A stretch of 64,000 nt of DNA from M55B127 sp034521955 (GCA_034521955.1 JAXHLT010000003.1:744001-808000); one strand, 5' to 3'; positions 19,067-28,782 are shown, counted from the stretch's first letter. Numbers and translations: made by a program. The notes: generated by a model not told the origin, from the sequence alone.

Positions 19067-19879
19067 TTACATTTCCTTTAAGATACCTCTAATTAGTTTT
19101 GAAAACTTAGGTTTTACCTTTTCTGCAATCTCCATTACTTCTTTGTGATCTAATGGTTTAGGTAAAACTCCTGCTGCCATGTTTGTGATACAAGAAATTC
19201 CAAGTATCTCCATTCCCATATGATTTGCTGTAATTGTTTCAGGAACTGTAGACATTCCGATTGCATCTCCTCCAGAGTTTCTTAAATATCTAATCTCTGC
19301 AGGTGTTTCATAGTTGGGACCGCTTAAGGCACAGTAAACACCTTTCACAGTATTTATTTTGTTTTCAAGTGCTGTTTTTTCTGCAAGTTCTCTTAACTCT
19401 TTATTATATACCTCTGACATATCTGGGAATCTTGGACCAAATTCTTCTATGTTTTCTCCCTTTAATGGATTATCTCCCATTAAATTGATATGGTCTTGAA
19501 TGATCATAAAGTTACCGGGTTTAAAGTTTCTGTTTATTCCACCTGCTGCATTGGTTACAATTAGTTTTTTTGCTCCCAGTTTATACATAACTCTTATAGG
19601 TAAAGCAATCTCCTGCATACTATAGCCTTCATAGTAATGAAAGCGTCCCTGCATAGCAACTACTTTTTTGCCTTCTAAATTACCGAATACAAACTGTCCG
19701 GCATGTCCTTCAACAGTAGATACAGGAAAGTTAGGAATATCTTCATACTTTAAAACCTTTTTATCTGAAATTTCTTCAGCTAAAACTCCTAAACCAGATC
19801 CTAAAATTAAGGCAATATCAGGTTTAAAGTTAACTTTTGATTCAACAAATTCAACTGCCTGATTAATACTTTCAATCAT
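19067..19879 (-). CDS. punA: Purine-nucleoside phosphorylase (trimeric class)
   Basis: Phosphorolysis of guanosine or inosine. The product has 270 residues. ILGSGLGVLAEEI binds phosphate; VTNAAGGINRNFKPGNFMII and the GMSTVPE purine-binding segment identify the class II trimeric PNP family. It lies 4 nt after deoB. Confidence 0.95.
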   Translation of the reverse strand: MIESINQAVEFVESKVNFKPDIALILGSGLGVLAEEISDKKVLKYEDIPNFPVSTVEGHAGQFVFGNLEGKKVVAMQGRFHYYEGYSMQEIALPIRVMYKLGAKKLIVTNAAGGINRNFKPGNFMIIQDHINLMGDNPLKGENIEEFGPRFPDMSEVYNKELRELAEKTALENKINTVKGVYCALSGPNYETPAEIRYLRNSGGDAIGMSTVPETITANHMGMEILGISCITNMAAGVLPKPLDHKEVMEIAEKVKPKFSKLIRGILKEM

Positions 19880-19883
19880 TTGA

Positions 19884-21080
19884 TTATTCCTCCTTTAAAA
19901 TTTCTGTTAAAAAGCTTTTGCCATATTCAAGTTTTTCTATACCAAACACTTCTGCAGTAGTTTGAGCAAAGTCTGCAAATGATTCTCTTGTATTTAGATT
20001 ATAGTCTTGCTTTATTTTATCACCATAAATCAAAAGTGGAACATACTCTCTAGTGTGATCTGTTCCTTTATAGGTTGGATCACAGCCGTGATCAGCTGTA
20101 ATTACAAGCATATCATTTTCATTCATTGTATTAATAATTTCAGGTAACCTTCTATCAAAGTCCTCTAATGCATCTGCATAACCCTGAGCATTCCTTCTAT
20201 GACCAAAAATCATATCAAATTCAACAAGGTTTGCAAAGATAAAGGCTTTTTCTTTTTGTTTCATAAAGTCTAATAGGGCATCTACTGAATCCATATTATT
20301 AACCGTATGGTTAGACTCAGTTATCCCTTTATTTGCAAAGATATCTTCGATCTTACCAACTGCTAAGACCGGTATATCATTTTTTTTCAATTTATCTAAA
20401 ATCGTCTCTTTTGGTGGTGCTAATGAAAAGTCTTTTCTACGCTCTGTTCTATTGAAATTACCCAATTCTCCTTCAAAGGGACGGGCAATAACTCTTGCTA
20501 CACCATGTTCTCCCTGAAGTATTTCACGGGCTATTTCACACATTTCATAAAGCTCAGCTACTGAAATGACATCTTCATGGGCAGCAATCTGGAATACGCT
20601 GTCAGCTGAAGTATATACAATTGGTTTTTTTGTTTTTAGATGTTTTTTTCCAAGTTCTTCAATTATGACCGTACCTGAAGCCGGTTTATTACCTAAGACT
20701 TCTCTACCGATTCTTTTTTCAAATTGATCTATAACTTCATCAGGAAATCCGTCAGGATAAACTGGAAAAGGATTTTTTGATACTAAACCTGCTAATTCCC
20801 AGTGACCGGTTGTAGTATCTTTACCTACTGATTGTTCCTTCATTTTTCCATAAACTGCACTGCTTTTTAAATCATTTTTTAATCCTTTTATATTATCTAT
20901 CTTTCCTAAACCAAACTTTTCTAAATTATCTAATTTAAGTCCATTAACTGCTTCAGCAGTATGAACAAGTGTATTTGCACCTAAATCACCATACTGCTCA
21001 GCATCAGGTAATGCTCCAATCCCTACACTGTCAAGAACAACCAAGATTACTCTTTCTATCTCAGGTTTGGATCCTTTCAT
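19884..21080 (-). CDS. deoB: Phosphopentomutase
   Basis: Converts (deoxy)ribose-1-phosphate to the 5-phosphate, linking the phosphorylases to central metabolism. It belongs to the alkaline phosphatase superfamily: VVLDSVGIGALPDA (metal ligand), GKDTTTGHWEL (phosphorylated Thr) and ADHGCDPTYKGTDHTRE (metal ligands). I take ATG 21080 as start because GGAG stands 9 nt upstream; an in-frame ATG at 21095 lacks a ribosome-binding site. It is the first gene of the deoB-punA-pdp-pncB run. Confidence 0.95.
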   Translation of the reverse strand: MKGSKPEIERVILVVLDSVGIGALPDAEQYGDLGANTLVHTAEAVNGLKLDNLEKFGLGKIDNIKGLKNDLKSSAVYGKMKEQSVGKDTTTGHWELAGLVSKNPFPVYPDGFPDEVIDQFEKRIGREVLGNKPASGTVIIEELGKKHLKTKKPIVYTSADSVFQIAAHEDVISVAELYEMCEIAREILQGEHGVARVIARPFEGELGNFNRTERRKDFSLAPPKETILDKLKKNDIPVLAVGKIEDIFANKGITESNHTVNNMDSVDALLDFMKQKEKAFIFANLVEFDMIFGHRRNAQGYADALEDFDRRLPEIINTMNENDMLVITADHGCDPTYKGTDHTREYVPLLIYGDKIKQDYNLNTRESFADFAQTTAEVFGIEKLEYGKSFLTEILKEE

Positions 21081-21128
21081 TAAAATCAACTCCATAAGAT
21101 TGTTAATATTTTACTACTCTATCTTATA

Positions 21129-21157
21129 ATTTTATAATATAATGAGCGAAATAGCAA
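21129..21157 (-). promoter_or_regulatory. Candidate sigma-A promoter of deoB
   Basis: TTGCTA (21152-21157), a 17-nt spacer and TAAAAT (21129-21134) on the minus strand, 49 nt upstream of the chosen deoB start. It is AT-rich, so other -10 choices are possible. Confidence 0.45.
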
Positions 21158-21192
21158 CAAATATAAGACTTTTTTCAATACAGAAGATTAAA

Positions 21193-21225
21193 GCCCCATT
21201 CTCTTTTAAAGTAAGAAAATGGAGC
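21193..21225 (-). terminator. Terminator after the GH1 gene
   Basis: A 13-bp stem that pairs fully only as minus-strand RNA (two G-U pairs): arms 21193-21205 and 21213-21225. It is followed by a short TTTAATCTT. It separates the glycosidase gene from deoB. Confidence 0.7.
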
Positions 21226-21244
21226 ATTATTTTTTTTGATAATT

Positions 21245-22603
21245 TTAATCCTTTATTTGTACTCCGTTTTGGTTAATTACTTCACTATACCATTTGGCAG
21301 ATTCTTTTAAGTATCTTTTTTGATCATCCTTATAATCTACATAGATCATGCCAAATCTTTTTGAATAACCATAAGCCCATTCAAAGTTATCCATTATTGA
21401 CCAGACATAATATCTTTTTAACGGTATTCCATCCTGAATAGCTTTATGAGCAGTGATTATATGTCCTTTTAAATAGTCTATTCTATCACGGTCATTAACC
21501 TTACCGTTTTCAGAAAGCTTATCATTAAATGCTGCTCCATTTTCAGTAATATATAGAGGTAGTTCAGTGTATTCATTATTGACTCTATCTAATACATTAT
21601 ATAGTCCTTCTGGATAAACTTCCCAACCCATCTCTGTATACTGACCATCTTCGTTTTTTATTTCTTTTGTTTCTAATATATTGGCTTCTTCAGCATATCC
21701 AATTATATTTCTGGAATAGTAGTTTATACCTAAAAAGTCCATTGGGTAACTGATTATTGACATATCCCCATCTTCAATCTTTATATCACCAACATTTTTT
21801 GTTAGAAATTCAAATAGTTGTTTAGGATAAGATGCTTTAAATAATGGGTCTAATACAATCTTGTTTATAAAGTTATCCTGTCTCCAGGCAGCAGCTAAAT
21901 CTTCTTTATCATCTGATACAGGTTGAAACTCTCCTAAGTTAGCAGTTATACCTATTTTGCCCTCTATTTCTTCTTCTTTAAAGCTTCTAACCACCATACC
22001 GTGAGACAGTAATATATTGTGTAAAACCTGTAGTGCGGTATTAAAATCTTTAATTCCAGGAGCATGATGTCCAAAAGCATGTCCTAGAAAACTAGCTACC
22101 CAGGGTTCATTATGAGTAATCCAGGTATCGATTCTACCTTCAAACTGCTCAATAAATTTCATCGCATATTCATGATAATACTTTACTGTATCGCGATTAG
22201 CCCAACCACCGTTTTCCTGTAGAACCTGGGGTAAATCCCAGTGGTATAATGTAGCAGTTGGTTTGATACCATTTTTCAATAGTTCATCGGTTAATCTTTT
22301 ATAAAAATCAATCCCTTTTTGATTGATCTTACCCTTACCTTTGGGAAAAATACGGGGCCATGATACGGAAAATCGATAAGAATCAAGTCCGATCTCTTTC
22401 ATCAATTGTACATCCTGTTTATATCTGTTGTAATGATCACAGGCTATATCACCGGTATCATTATTCAAAATATTACCTTTTTGATGTGTAAAACGATCCC
22501 AAATTGATTCACCTTTATTATCTTGATCATAAGCTCCTTCGATTTGATATGAGGCAGCAGCTGCACCCCAGATAAAATCTTTAGGAAATATAAATTCACT
22601 CAA
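21245..22603 (-). CDS. bglA: Glycoside hydrolase family 1 beta-glucosidase
   Basis: Retaining beta-glycosidase (beta-glucosidase or beta-galactosidase). The N-terminal FIWGAAAASYQIEGA signature, acid/base Glu in THNEPW (E166) and nucleophile Glu in YITENG (E354) are all present. The 452 residues match bacterial BglA. No signal peptide and no phosphoglucosidase-specific signature were noticed, so free disaccharides in the cytoplasm are the likely substrate. The neighbours are a galactokinase relic and galE, which would fit galactosides. Confidence 0.93.
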   Translation of the reverse strand: MSEFIFPKDFIWGAAAASYQIEGAYDQDNKGESIWDRFTHQKGNILNNDTGDIACDHYNRYKQDVQLMKEIGLDSYRFSVSWPRIFPKGKGKINQKGIDFYKRLTDELLKNGIKPTATLYHWDLPQVLQENGGWANRDTVKYYHEYAMKFIEQFEGRIDTWITHNEPWVASFLGHAFGHHAPGIKDFNTALQVLHNILLSHGMVVRSFKEEEIEGKIGITANLGEFQPVSDDKEDLAAAWRQDNFINKIVLDPLFKASYPKQLFEFLTKNVGDIKIEDGDMSIISYPMDFLGINYYSRNIIGYAEEANILETKEIKNEDGQYTEMGWEVYPEGLYNVLDRVNNEYTELPLYITENGAAFNDKLSENGKVNDRDRIDYLKGHIITAHKAIQDGIPLKRYYVWSIMDNFEWAYGYSKRFGMIYVDYKDDQKRYLKESAKWYSEVINQNGVQIKD

Positions 22604-22667
22604 TGTTAATTACCCCCTTTTAAAACATAATTAAATATTTTAGTCTCTTCTCCTTTTTTAAATAAAA

Positions 22668-23814
22668 TTATAATTGAGTAGCCCCATCTGCTGTGTTAGT
22701 TAAATAGAAATCTAACTTTGTATTATATTTATCACTATAGACTTGTTTTATATTTTCTATAATTTGATCACTTTTTTCTTTTTTAATAAGGCTTACTGTA
22801 TATTGACCAAAACCACCATAACTTGCTTTAGTTCCCATTACACCATCCAACTTATTTGTTTTTTCAACTAAAAAGTCAATTTTTTCATTTTCAATACCAA
22901 ATTCATTTTTAACACTTAAATATGAGGCATACATTAAGCTGCCTGCTTTTTGATAATTATCTCTTTCAATACTAGAACCAAAGTCTAATACCCTGCGGTT
23001 TTCAGTAAGGACATGAACTGCCTTACCATATTCATCTTGATTAAAGTTCTTTTCATAACTAAATAACTCGTTTAAATTAATATCTCTTAAAGTCTCTACT
23101 TCCTCTTTAACTTTTTCATTAAAAAAGTTGATGATGTTTTCAAATTTTTCTTTTGCACCTATATATTCTGCTTTAAATGTTACAGAATCTTTTTTTATAT
23201 CAGTAATTAAAAATTGATACTTATCATCATTAAAAGGAATCGTTTCACTTTCATAATTTTTGCTGTCAATTAGTAATAGGTTGTTTTTCTTTAGCATTTT
23301 GACTAATATAAGTTTTAATTGTTTCATTGATATTATGTTGAGCATGTTGTGCTAACGATAGTATTTGTTCTGAAGTTAAATTTAATTCATTCAAATAATT
23401 TAATCCCTTAAATGTGAGCAAATGTAAGGCTGTGTCATAGCCAAACTCATCTTTATATACTCCATCTCCTTTAAAGATCATATTAAATCCCTGGAGATTA
23501 TAATCTTTATTATATAATTCTATAACAGAATTTATAATATCAATGTTCCAGGTGTTTTTAGCATCTAGCTCTTTAAGATCGGTTTCAAAACCTTGATCAA
23601 GGTCTAGTGAAAACAACTTTATTTTGTTATCATCTCTTAGTTGAAAATATGCAATAATTTCTCTATTTATTGCTGTAGTGATTAAATATCCATCATTATA
23701 TTCAGTATGATCTCCTATTAAATTTATGGTTTTAGGGGCTCTAAATATTCCTTCCTTTAAACCGGTATCTTTGAAATTTTCAAGATATTTTTCTTTTAAA
23801 ATTTCTTTATCCAT
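22668..23814 (-). pseudogene. galK: Galactokinase-like gene, frameshifted and lacking catalytic motifs
   Basis: Two overlapping frames make one galactokinase-like protein: an N-terminal piece at 23266-23814 and a C-terminal piece at 22668-23345. Substrate motif NLIGDHTEYNDGY is kept, and so is a C-terminal GHMP-like glycine segment (KASYGGFGQYTVSL). However, the ATP loop (usually GLSSSA) reads DEFGYDTALHLL and the catalytic GIMDQ region reads ETIKTYISQ. Removing one A from the run at 23284-23288 restores a family-like join (NAKENNLLLID). The order galE-galK-GH1 (minus-strand transcription) suggests a former galactoside operon; galT is not in the window. Inactivity is inferred from the missing residues. 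Confidence 0.8.
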
Positions 23815-23881
23815 TTTTTATCACCTACTGTTTTAATTGTTTTTTAAGTTATTAACTATATTATATAATTTTAATTTAAAT

Positions 23882-24856
23882 TTAAAATCCACCTTTTTGA
23901 TGCCAATTCCAGGCGGTTTCAATAATTGATTTAAGTTCAGGATAATCTGCTTTCCAGTTTAATTCTTCTTTAATTTTTTTAGAACTTGCAATTAAAACTG
24001 CTGGATCTCCTGCTCTTCGGTCACTGTTTTTAGCAGGTATACTTTTATTTGTAACCTTTCGAGCGGTTTCAATTACTTCTTTTACAGTATAGCCTTCACC
24101 ATTGCCAAGATTATATATACTGCTATTTTTCCCAGCAAGAAGTGCTCTTAAAGCAAGAGTATGAGCTTTTGCAAGGTCATTTACATGAATGTAGTCCCTC
24201 ACACAGGTTCCATCTCTAGTCTCATAATCAGTACCAAAGATATATAGTTTATCTCTTTTACCCATTGCAGTATCTAATACTAAAGGAATAAGATGTGTTT
24301 CAGGATTATGGTCTTCTCCAATTTCTCCACTTGGATCAGCACCTGCTGCATTAAAGTATCTTAAAGACATATACTTTAGGTCAAATATCTTATCATACCT
24401 ATCCAGAGCTTTTTCAAAAAAATACTTGCTTTCTCCATAGGTATTACCAGGATTTATAGGGTGTTTTTCACTAATAGGTACTTCCTTAGGTTCTCCATAA
24501 ACAGCTGCAGTTGAGGAAAATACGATATTTTTTATATTATGTTTTATCATTTGATCTAGTAGTATTATACCGTTATTAAAGTTATTATGATAATATTTTC
24601 CCGGGTTTTCCATCGATTCTTCAACTAAACTGTCTGCAGCAAGATGAATTACTGCATTTATATTATTCTCATTAAAAATCTTGTCTAAAAGTTTTTTATC
24701 ACTAATATCTCCTTTAATAAAGTTCCCAGAAGTCACAGCCTTTTTATGACCTTTTTTTAAATTATCTAAAGTAATTGTATCAAAATCATTATCAGCTAAA
24801 TCTTTTATGACATGACTTCCTATATATCCTGCACCACCAGTTACTAGTATACTCAT
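23882..24856 (-). CDS. galE: UDP-glucose 4-epimerase
   Basis: Interconverts UDP-glucose and UDP-galactose with tightly bound NAD. The Rossmann motif TGGAGYIG is at the N-terminus, the YGESK catalytic Tyr/Lys pair is present, and C-terminal GNGEGYTVKEVI is typical. The frame is open to 24937, but I choose ATG 24856 because GGAGG lies 7-8 nt upstream and TGGAGYIG then falls at residue 6. This gives 324 residues, close to the family length. Confidence 0.95.
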   Translation of the reverse strand: MSILVTGGAGYIGSHVIKDLADNDFDTITLDNLKKGHKKAVTSGNFIKGDISDKKLLDKIFNENNINAVIHLAADSLVEESMENPGKYYHNNFNNGIILLDQMIKHNIKNIVFSSTAAVYGEPKEVPISEKHPINPGNTYGESKYFFEKALDRYDKIFDLKYMSLRYFNAAGADPSGEIGEDHNPETHLIPLVLDTAMGKRDKLYIFGTDYETRDGTCVRDYIHVNDLAKAHTLALRALLAGKNSSIYNLGNGEGYTVKEVIETARKVTNKSIPAKNSDRRAGDPAVLIASSKKIKEELNWKADYPELKSIIETAWNWHQKGGF

Positions 24857-24975
24857 TATCAAACCTCCAGCATAATTGATATTTATTTCCACCTTTAAGC
24901 TTAACATTTTATACATTATTTTTCTAGGAAATATCATATATTATTTGTTTAATTTGGGATTATTTAGATAGAATA

Positions 24976-25009
24976 TAAAAAACGGTAAAGATTTATTATC
25001 CTTACCGTT
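24976..25009 (-). terminator. Terminator after the M29 aminopeptidase
   Basis: Perfect 8-bp stem AACGGTAA / TTACCGTT (24981-24988 and 25002-25009), followed on the minus strand by TTTTATA. It separates the aminopeptidase transcript from galE. Confidence 0.85.
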
Positions 25010-25032
25010 GGTTTTTAAAAATATTATAACTT

Positions 25033-26136
25033 TTATATTATAAACTCTCCATCTTCATAGATCAGTTCACCATCTGCAAAGATTTGGCCTCCATCAGACA
25101 TATCACATAACATATCCCAATGGATTGTTGATTCATTTTCACCCTTTGTTTCAGGATAACTTCGACCTATTGCTAAATGAACTGTTCCACCAATCTTTTC
25201 ATCAAATAACATGTTACGGCTGAACTTCTTAATTCCGTAGTTACATCCGATTGCTACTTCACCTAAGTATCTTGACCCTTCATCAGTATCTAAAAGGCTG
25301 TGCAGTAGTTCTTCACCTTTTTCAGCTGATGCTTTAACAACCTTACCGTTTTCAAAGGTAAGTTTAATATCTTCTATTTCTTTACCTTGAAAGATCCCAG
25401 GATATGAAAATCTAATATGTCCTTCAGCTGAATCTTCAACCGGCCCGGTAAATACTTCACCACCGGGATAGTTTTCTTTACCTTTGTCAGCTATCCAGGT
25501 TCTTCCTTCAACATTAAATTTAATATCAGTATCTTTGGACTTATAATGAATTTCTTTTACATCATTTAAATAATCAGCAATACGAGCTAACTCTTCACCT
25601 AACTCTTCCCAGTACTGAACTGGATCATCTTCAAATAGGTGACAGGCTTCAAATACAAAATCTTCATACTCTCTTTGAGACATCTTTGCTTCTTGAGCAT
25701 CAGCTAAGGTTGGATACTGACATAAAGTCCAGTTTAAATCACCTTCAGCTGCTCTATTCATATGTATTTCCATAATCTCTCGATTTGCAAGACTTCTTTT
25801 TTTCATCTTTTCGGGATCAACATTTGTCATTCCCTTTGTATTATAGTTAGCTAAAATACCAATTTGAGCATCAATATTTTCAACAATATATTTAGTAAAT
25901 GGAGACTGATACTCTAATTGATGATCTGAGGCATATTCAAAAAAAAGTTCGTCTTCCCCTTCAAAAGAAGGTTGAACGATTGGATGTCCACCATTTTCTA
26001 AGACTTTTATATAAAGTGCTTTTATTAATGGTTCAGCAGCCATTGCACCTCTTATTAAAACATCGTCTCCCTTTTTTACTTCTACTGAGTAGTTTACAAT
26101 TACATCAGCATACTTTTCTAACATTGGATTAATCAT
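25033..26136 (-). CDS. M29-family aminopeptidase (AmpS/PepS type)
   Basis: Cytoplasmic dinuclear-metal aminopeptidase of 367 residues. The metal-binding segments are visible: GGEVFTGP, a glutamate in KGEELL, the histidine in GGTVHLAIG and TIHWDMLCDM. It fits a peptide- and amino-acid-fermenting lifestyle together with the branched-chain operon downstream in the window. It is the last gene before a terminator and follows the DUF2089 pair by 18 nt, so it may be controlled by that regulator. Confidence 0.92.
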   Translation of the reverse strand: MINPMLEKYADVIVNYSVEVKKGDDVLIRGAMAAEPLIKALYIKVLENGGHPIVQPSFEGEDELFFEYASDHQLEYQSPFTKYIVENIDAQIGILANYNTKGMTNVDPEKMKKRSLANREIMEIHMNRAAEGDLNWTLCQYPTLADAQEAKMSQREYEDFVFEACHLFEDDPVQYWEELGEELARIADYLNDVKEIHYKSKDTDIKFNVEGRTWIADKGKENYPGGEVFTGPVEDSAEGHIRFSYPGIFQGKEIEDIKLTFENGKVVKASAEKGEELLHSLLDTDEGSRYLGEVAIGCNYGIKKFSRNMLFDEKIGGTVHLAIGRSYPETKGENESTIHWDMLCDMSDGGQIFADGELIYEDGEFII

Positions 26137-26154
26137 AAAACATCCCCCTATTTA

Positions 26155-26526
26155 TTATTCTAAACTAATTGATACATGGTCACCATCATCATTAATATCT
26201 ACTATTTTACCTTTAGTTGAATCATCATCAATTGCAGCTAATATACTATCTAAATTAACATTTTGCTCATCCATCTGTTCTTTTGCTTTTTTAGGCATTA
26301 TCTTTAATGCTGTTTTTGCTAAAAGTATCGGAATAGAGATATTAACTTTTTCTTTACCATTTTCTTCAACTAAGATTTTGATATATTTTGGTCTAGATTT
26401 ATTGATCTCTGGTTTTTCAAAGGCAGTATCTCTTTGCTCTAAAGTGGATATTAACTTATCAGCTTCCTCTGCATCAATAGTACCTTTTTCTAACATCTTT
26501 AAAATTTGCATTCGTTCTTCTGACAT
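26155..26526 (-). CDS. SHOCT-like domain protein paired with DUF2089 regulator
   Basis: I do not know a function. The N-terminal EERMQILKMLEKGTIDAEEA is a short helical SHOCT/YvlB-N-like module, also seen at the end of the neighbouring DUF2089 protein. The middle has a beta-rich stretch (KYIKILVEENGKEKVNISIP) and the C-terminus is acidic. It has 123 residues and no membrane segment. It is 21 nt after the DUF2089 gene, and such pairs recur in Firmicutes, so a role as sensor or co-regulator is an inference. Confidence 0.7.
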   Translation of the reverse strand: MSEERMQILKMLEKGTIDAEEADKLISTLEQRDTAFEKPEINKSRPKYIKILVEENGKEKVNISIPILLAKTALKIMPKKAKEQMDEQNVNLDSILAAIDDDSTKGKIVDINDDGDHVSISLE

Positions 26527-26547
26527 TTTCTTACCCCCCCAAAATTA

Positions 26548-26925
26548 TTATATTTCTCCAAGTTTTTTAACAGCCTCTGATGCTGTGATATCGCCATTTT
26601 CTAACTTCTTTAATACTTCTTTTCTCTTTTCAGCCATTTCATCATCAGGAGTCTGATCTATATCATGACCTAAAGCATGAATTACTTCATCTAATTTATT
26701 TCTAACTGTAGGATAAGAAATCCCCAGTTCTCTTTCCACTTCTTTTATATTACCCCTTGATTTGACAAACACCTCTATAAATTCTAAATGTTCTTTTTTT
26801 AGTTGAGAAAATTTATCTAATTTAAAGTTTCCACTTATTTTTGTTTGACAACTTGGACACTTTAGTTCTGTTATTATCATATCCTCACTACAAACCGGAC
26901 AATTACCTACTAAATTATGAATCAC
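26548..26925 (-). CDS. DUF2089-family putative transcriptional regulator
   Basis: 125 residues. An N-terminal zinc ribbon (Cys 9, 12, 23, 26) is followed by a helix-turn-helix (NIKEVERELGISYPTVRNKL) and a short C-terminal SHOCT-like helix pair (LKKLENGDITASEAVKKLG). This is the layout of DUF2089 proteins, thought to bind DNA but with little experimental work. It has its own consensus promoter and heads a unit with the SHOCT gene and probably the aminopeptidase. The start codon is GTG with AGGAGG upstream. Confidence 0.85.
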   Translation of the reverse strand: MIHNLVGNCPVCSEDMIITELKCPSCQTKISGNFKLDKFSQLKKEHLEFIEVFVKSRGNIKEVERELGISYPTVRNKLDEVIHALGHDIDQTPDDEMAEKRKEVLKKLENGDITASEAVKKLGEI

Positions 26926-26988
26926 TTCTATTCCTCCTTTCTGAGTTTTTATCTATATTATATTTTGTTTTTTTCTCTTTATATAAAT

Positions 26989-27017
26989 ATTATATTATTT
27001 CGCTTTATAAATGTCAA
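26989..27017 (-). promoter_or_regulatory. Consensus sigma-A promoter of the DUF2089 operon
   Basis: Perfect TTGACA (27012-27017), a 17-nt spacer and perfect TATAAT (26989-26994) on the minus strand, 64 nt upstream of the GTG start. One of the best promoters in the window. Confidence 0.9.
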
Positions 27018-27062
27018 GTTCGTTATTAATATTTTTAAAGTTTATATTAATATTGTTAATAT

Positions 27063-28235
27063 CTACTTCATTTTGCCGTAGATACCTCCACCACCACTTT
27101 TGATTTTAGCCCTTCCATTTCTTGCCTTTTCTACTCTTTTTGCTAATTTTTTGTTTAAAACACTTTCTATGTTATTATAGTCTGTCTGGTGTATTATCTG
27201 CATCTCATTACCAAATTCCTCTAAAAGCTTATCTAATGTCTTATTACCAATTCCTGGTATATCAAGTAAAGGTATCTGATGGATATACTCTCCTCGGTGT
27301 TCGGGAGGATGACTCTTTTGATCGGCAATTTCAAGAATTCTATCCTTAACCCCTTTAATTAACTTCTTGTTACATTCAGGACAGTGTGAAAGATCATTGT
27401 TATCAGTAAAAGTTTTTTCACACTGAGGACAAAAAGAACGGTGGTACTTACCTAATCTAGGATCTAAACCAAAGTTTTTTAAAACTTTTCTTTTGTTTTT
27501 TCTAAATAATGCTTTTTTAAATTCAGTAAAGTTTAGTTCTTTCATTTTAAATGTATTGTATTCACGCGCTATTTTAGGTATTGAATGGGCATCAGAGTTA
27601 GATAGAAATGTTTTATCAGATAGTTCACTTAAATGATCAGCCAGATAAGTATCCGCACTTAAACCCAATTCAATTGCTGGAATCATATTCCATTCATCTT
27701 TACTAAATACTTCTTTGTATGTACTAAAAGCATTTCCATAAAAACTTTTATGGGGAGTAAAAACATGTGCTGGAACCATAATTCCACCTGTAGTTTCTAT
27801 AATCTGCAGGATTTCAGAACCTGTTAATCCCGATACTTGAGAGCTTAAATTTACATTTGTCATATACTGTTTCATTATTTCGGTAAACTCTTTTATGTTA
27901 TCAAAAAAAGGAAAGTATGCTAAATAGTGGACCATCCCACCGTTTTTTTCTCTGCTTTCAACCTCTGCTCCGGGGATGATAACGATCTGATCTTTATATT
28001 TAAACCCTCCACCAGCAATTTCTTTTAAATCACCACTGTTTAACATAACTTCAATATCATTTTGTACCCTTGGTGAAGCACAGTCAATTATTCCAATTAG
28101 GTCTAAGCCTTTTCTGCGGCTGCTTTCTTTTACTATATTTTCAAAGGTTAAGTTTTTTGAAGCAGTAATTTTTACAGGTTTGTTATCACCTGCAGCACCG
28201 ATATGAATGTGTAAGTCTGCATAGTAGTTATTCAT
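27063..28235 (-). CDS. Endonuclease Q-family PHP nuclease
   Basis: EndoQ-type DNA repair nuclease that nicks 5' of deaminated bases (uracil, hypoxanthine, xanthine) and abasic sites in characterised members. The PHP metal motif YADLHIHIG is at the N-terminus and FLSNSDAHSIPK is later. A four-Cys zinc finger (CPQC ... CPEC) lies near residues 273-292, and an HhH-like element DIPGIGNKTLDKLLEEFG follows. The length is 390. It overlaps the Nudix gene by 8 nt, suggesting coupled translation. Confidence 0.88.
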   Translation of the reverse strand: MNNYYADLHIHIGAAGDNKPVKITASKNLTFENIVKESSRRKGLDLIGIIDCASPRVQNDIEVMLNSGDLKEIAGGGFKYKDQIVIIPGAEVESREKNGGMVHYLAYFPFFDNIKEFTEIMKQYMTNVNLSSQVSGLTGSEILQIIETTGGIMVPAHVFTPHKSFYGNAFSTYKEVFSKDEWNMIPAIELGLSADTYLADHLSELSDKTFLSNSDAHSIPKIAREYNTFKMKELNFTEFKKALFRKNKRKVLKNFGLDPRLGKYHRSFCPQCEKTFTDNNDLSHCPECNKKLIKGVKDRILEIADQKSHPPEHRGEYIHQIPLLDIPGIGNKTLDKLLEEFGNEMQIIHQTDYNNIESVLNKKLAKRVEKARNGRAKIKSGGGGIYGKMK

Positions 28236-28782
28236 TACTATCTTCCTTGTTTAGATACCATAAAAGACCTATAATTGTCTTACTATCTTTAATTTCACCG
28301 GATAATATCTTTGGTATAATCTCATCTTTAGTTATTTCAACTAAATCTATGAACTCTCCTAAGTCTAAATTTTGTCCGTAATGTTTTAAACCTTTTGCAA
28401 TAAAAAGGTGTAAGTTTTCAGAACTGTAACCTGGTGTAGTATAGAAATGAAAGAGTTTTTCTATCATTTCAGGCCTATAACCAGTTTCTTCTTCTAGTTC
28501 TCTTAGTGCACATAGTTTTACATCTTCATCTTCTTCTAGTTTACCGGCCGGTAGCTCTAAAAGTGTTTCATCTACTGCTATTCTGTACTGTTTTACAAGT
28601 AGAATCTTTCCTTCATTTGTTATGGGAATTATAGATACTCCTCCATCATGTTCCACAACCTCACGGTCAGACTTGTGATCATTAAATAGTTTTACTCGAT
28701 CTTTTCTTAAATTCAAGATAGCTCCTTTATAGATATACTTGCTATCTATAATTTCTTCTTTGTATTTGTCCATTTTTTTCAC
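28228..28782 (-). CDS. nudF: Nudix hydrolase, ADP-ribose pyrophosphatase type
   Basis: 184-residue hydrolase of nucleoside diphosphate-sugars, most likely ADP-ribose. The Nudix box starts at GKLEEDEDVKLCALRELEEE and continues TGY. LLVKQYRIAVDETLLELPAG is typical of the ADP-ribose class. It is translationally coupled to EndoQ. Confidence 0.92.
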   Translation of the reverse strand: MKKMDKYKEEIIDSKYIYKGAILNLRKDRVKLFNDHKSDREVVEHDGGVSIIPITNEGKILLVKQYRIAVDETLLELPAGKLEEDEDVKLCALRELEEETGYRPEMIEKLFHFYTTPGYSSENLHLFIAKGLKHYGQNLDLGEFIDLVEITKDEIIPKILSGEIKDSKTIIGLLWYLNKEDSNE

